Position numbers and translations under genes: made by a program
The notes under the pieces: model-generated
The model's input: the letters and a program-made list of their open reading frames with translations, nothing else
Told to the model about the DNA's origin: nothing
The model's database searches: none
DNA from: Velthaea sp965214335
GTDB lineage: Bacteria; Vulcanimicrobiota; Vulcanimicrobiia; Vulcanimicrobiales; Vulcanimicrobiaceae
Direction: 5' to 3'
Length of the DNA stretch: 64,000 bases
Assembly: GCA_965214335.1 (NCBI GenBank)
Contig: CBDCBO010000005.1
Location: 1,240,001-1,304,000, forward strand
Shown: positions 63,009-64,000 of the stretch, piece after piece
Position numbering within the stretch: the stretch's first letter is position 1
How the letters are laid out: each line of letters opens with the position of its first letter

Positions 63009-63515
63009 ATGGCTTTGCCGCAGGTAGTATTCGACCGGCCGGCTTCGCGTCTGATTCACCGCAGCCAAGACGTTGCGACGACGGCCGCGACCGCATTTGC
63101 CTTGATCTGCGAAGTCGAGAAATGGCCGGTGTGGCTCTCGTTCTTCCGTAGCGCACGACGGGTCGACGCACAGCGACCCCTCGGCTGTGGCAGCGAGATC
63201 GCCATTCGTTCGGCGATACCGGGTGAAGAAGAAGAGCTCTTCGAGGTCGACGGTTATCTACCGGGGTACATGCTTTCGCTCGTCGGAGCGTACTCGGTTC
63301 GGCGCCGCTTCGACTTCCGGGTTGAGAGTAAGACCGAACGGTCGAAAATTGTCGTTCGAATCGACTATCCGACCTACGGCGGAGTGCTCGGTGCGCTCAT
63401 CGATCGCTTTACCAGCCGGCGAAAACTTGACATTGCGCTGGCTGATGCGCTCGTGCACTTCAAGGGTCTTGCCGAATACGAACGCAACCCGACTGCGGGT
63501 TTTGAGGATTTCTAA
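63009..63515 (+). CDS. SRPBCC / START-like ligand-binding protein
   Basis: 168 residues from ATG 63009 (TTG at 63006 also possible). TAATAFALICEVEKWPVWLSFFRSARRVD is the opening helix-loop of polyketide cyclase-like proteins; the remainder shows alternating beta strands (EELFEVDGYLPGYMLSLVGAYSVRRRFDFRV) and a C-terminal helix (LDIALADALVHFKGLAEY). The fold holds hydrophobic ligands in a cavity. Ligand unknown. It comes 103 bases after the sigma gene, perhaps part of its regulon. Confidence 0.75.
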   Translation: MALPQVVFDRPASRLIHRSQDVATTAATAFALICEVEKWPVWLSFFRSARRVDAQRPLGCGSEIAIRSAIPGEEEELFEVDGYLPGYMLSLVGAYSVRRRFDFRVESKTERSKIVVRIDYPTYGGVLGALIDRFTSRRKLDIALADALVHFKGLAEYERNPTAGFEDF

Positions 63516-63592
63516 ACCAGGGTTAGCAGTCTTCGACGGAAGCTGCTAAGCTGATGGAAATTACCGAAATCACCTAATCGACGGAGATTTGC

Positions 63593-63877
63593 GTGCCGCT
63601 CTACGACTACCAGTGCAAACAGTGTCAAAAAGTAACCGAAGTTCGCCATGGCTTCAAGGACGTACACGCCGAGCCATGCCCGCATTGCGGCGGTCCGCTG
63701 GCTCGCGTTTTTAATCCGGCCGGCATCGTTTTCAAGGGTTCGGGTTTTTATATCACCGATTCGCGCAAGAGCAGCGATAGTGCCCAAACCGGCACCACAA
63801 CTCCGGCTCCCGCCGCCCCGGCAACGCCCGCCGCGCCGTCGGCTCCTGCCGACTCGAAAAAGTCGGACGCCGCTTAG
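63593..63877 (+). CDS. FmdB-family zinc-ribbon protein
   Basis: 94 residues starting at GTG. The N-terminal 50 residues are the FmdB-type ribbon: MPLYDYQCKQCQKVTEVRH, then PCPHCGGPLARVFNPAGIVFKGSGFYITD. Two CxxC pairs (Cys8/Cys11 and Cys29/Cys32) form a zinc site. The tail of about 35 residues is Pro/Ala/Thr-rich and disordered. The family is named after a regulator of formamidase expression in methylotrophs, but most members are of unknown role. Confidence 0.88.
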   Translation: MPLYDYQCKQCQKVTEVRHGFKDVHAEPCPHCGGPLARVFNPAGIVFKGSGFYITDSRKSSDSAQTGTTTPAPAAPATPAAPSAPADSKKSDAA

Positions 63878-63901
63878 CGATCGCCGGGCGGTTCGACGAG
63901 C

Positions 63902-64000
63902 GTGGATGCGGTGATCTTCTGGGTCTTCGCGGCGGCTTGGATCGTGCTCGTGGGCATGCTTGGGCTGTTCGTGCTCCCGCTGATCGTACGCCAAGCGCGC
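63902..64000 (+). CDS. Start of a membrane protein, cut by the window end
   Basis: 33 codons from a GTG at 63902 run to the last base without a stop: DAVIFWVFAAAWIVLVGMLG, then LFVLPLIVRQAR. It is one clear hydrophobic span. It lies 24 bases after the zinc-ribbon gene on the same strand. It cannot be identified from this much. Confidence 0.45.
   Translation, partial: MDAVIFWVFAAAWIVLVGMLGLFVLPLIVRQAR

Noticed and set aside
63512..63994. 160-codon minus-strand frame opposite the FmdB-type gene
   Set aside because: Shadow of the zinc-ribbon gene, with Arg/Gly-rich noise.

Overview
The window is high-GC, compact bacterial chromosome with no phage, plasmid or transposase genes. The translation, rRNA, tryptophan, histidine and cell-division genes it carries are all of bacterial type. 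Gene content and the look of the 16S suggest a poorly cultured Terrabacteria-type lineage; my best guess is Candidatus Eremiobacterota (WPS-2). That placement is an impression, not a computed result, and a search with the 16S at 33954-35453 would settle it.

Region 1 (1-11899) is the end of the S10 operon plus the spc operon on the + strand: rplD (partial), rplW, rplB, rpsS, rplV, rpsC, rplP, rpmC, rpsQ, rplN, rplX, rplE, rpsN, rpsH, rplF, rplR, rpsE, rplO, secY, adk, map, rpmJ, rpsM. rpmD and infA are missing from their usual places. A hairpin-containing 321-base spacer separates rplW from rplB.

Region 2 (11989-17818) is a four-gene minus-strand block: ornithine cyclodeaminase-like, 6PGDH-like dehydrogenase, DUF2079 membrane protein and a large soluble chemoreceptor-like protein. 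It splits the alpha operon between rpsM and rpsK. The + strand resumes behind a recognisable promoter with rpsK-rpsD-rpoA-rplQ (18276-20750).

Region 3 (20860-27294) is a complete, tightly packed trpEGDCFBA operon. Region 4 (27680-33428) holds catabolic and redox genes: a non-canonical SDR, a cysteine hydrolase, a rhodanese/L-2-hydroxyglutarate oxidase pair, and a divergent delta-1-pyrroline-5-carboxylate dehydrogenase.

Region 5 (about 33523-39314) is an rRNA operon, 16S-23S-5S, with its promoter, processing stems and terminator and no tRNA in the spacer. Region 6 (39508-47550) holds a ThrE-type exporter, a 31-residue membrane miniprotein gene, a succinate dehydrogenase/fumarate reductase of the type with a CCG-domain subunit (sdhA, sdhB, sdhE-like), and two large intergenic tandem-repeat arrays (16-base and 33-base units).

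Region 7 (47551-55575) is an overlapping + strand run: dnaE, hisZ, hisG, an adenine-methyltransferase-like gene and hisD. Region 8 (55684-64000) has two small minus-strand genes, then a HAD phosphatase, ftsQ, ftsA, ftsZ, an M20 amidohydrolase, an ECF sigma factor, an SRPBCC protein, an FmdB-type zinc-ribbon protein and the start of a membrane protein.

The most unusual signals are: the chemoreceptor-like protein with two signalling tips and a C-terminal sensor; the methyltransferase-like gene whose conserved N-terminus lies upstream of its first ATG; the long tandem arrays that are open in several frames but lose phase; the NrdR-box-like palindrome before ftsA; and the split alpha operon.
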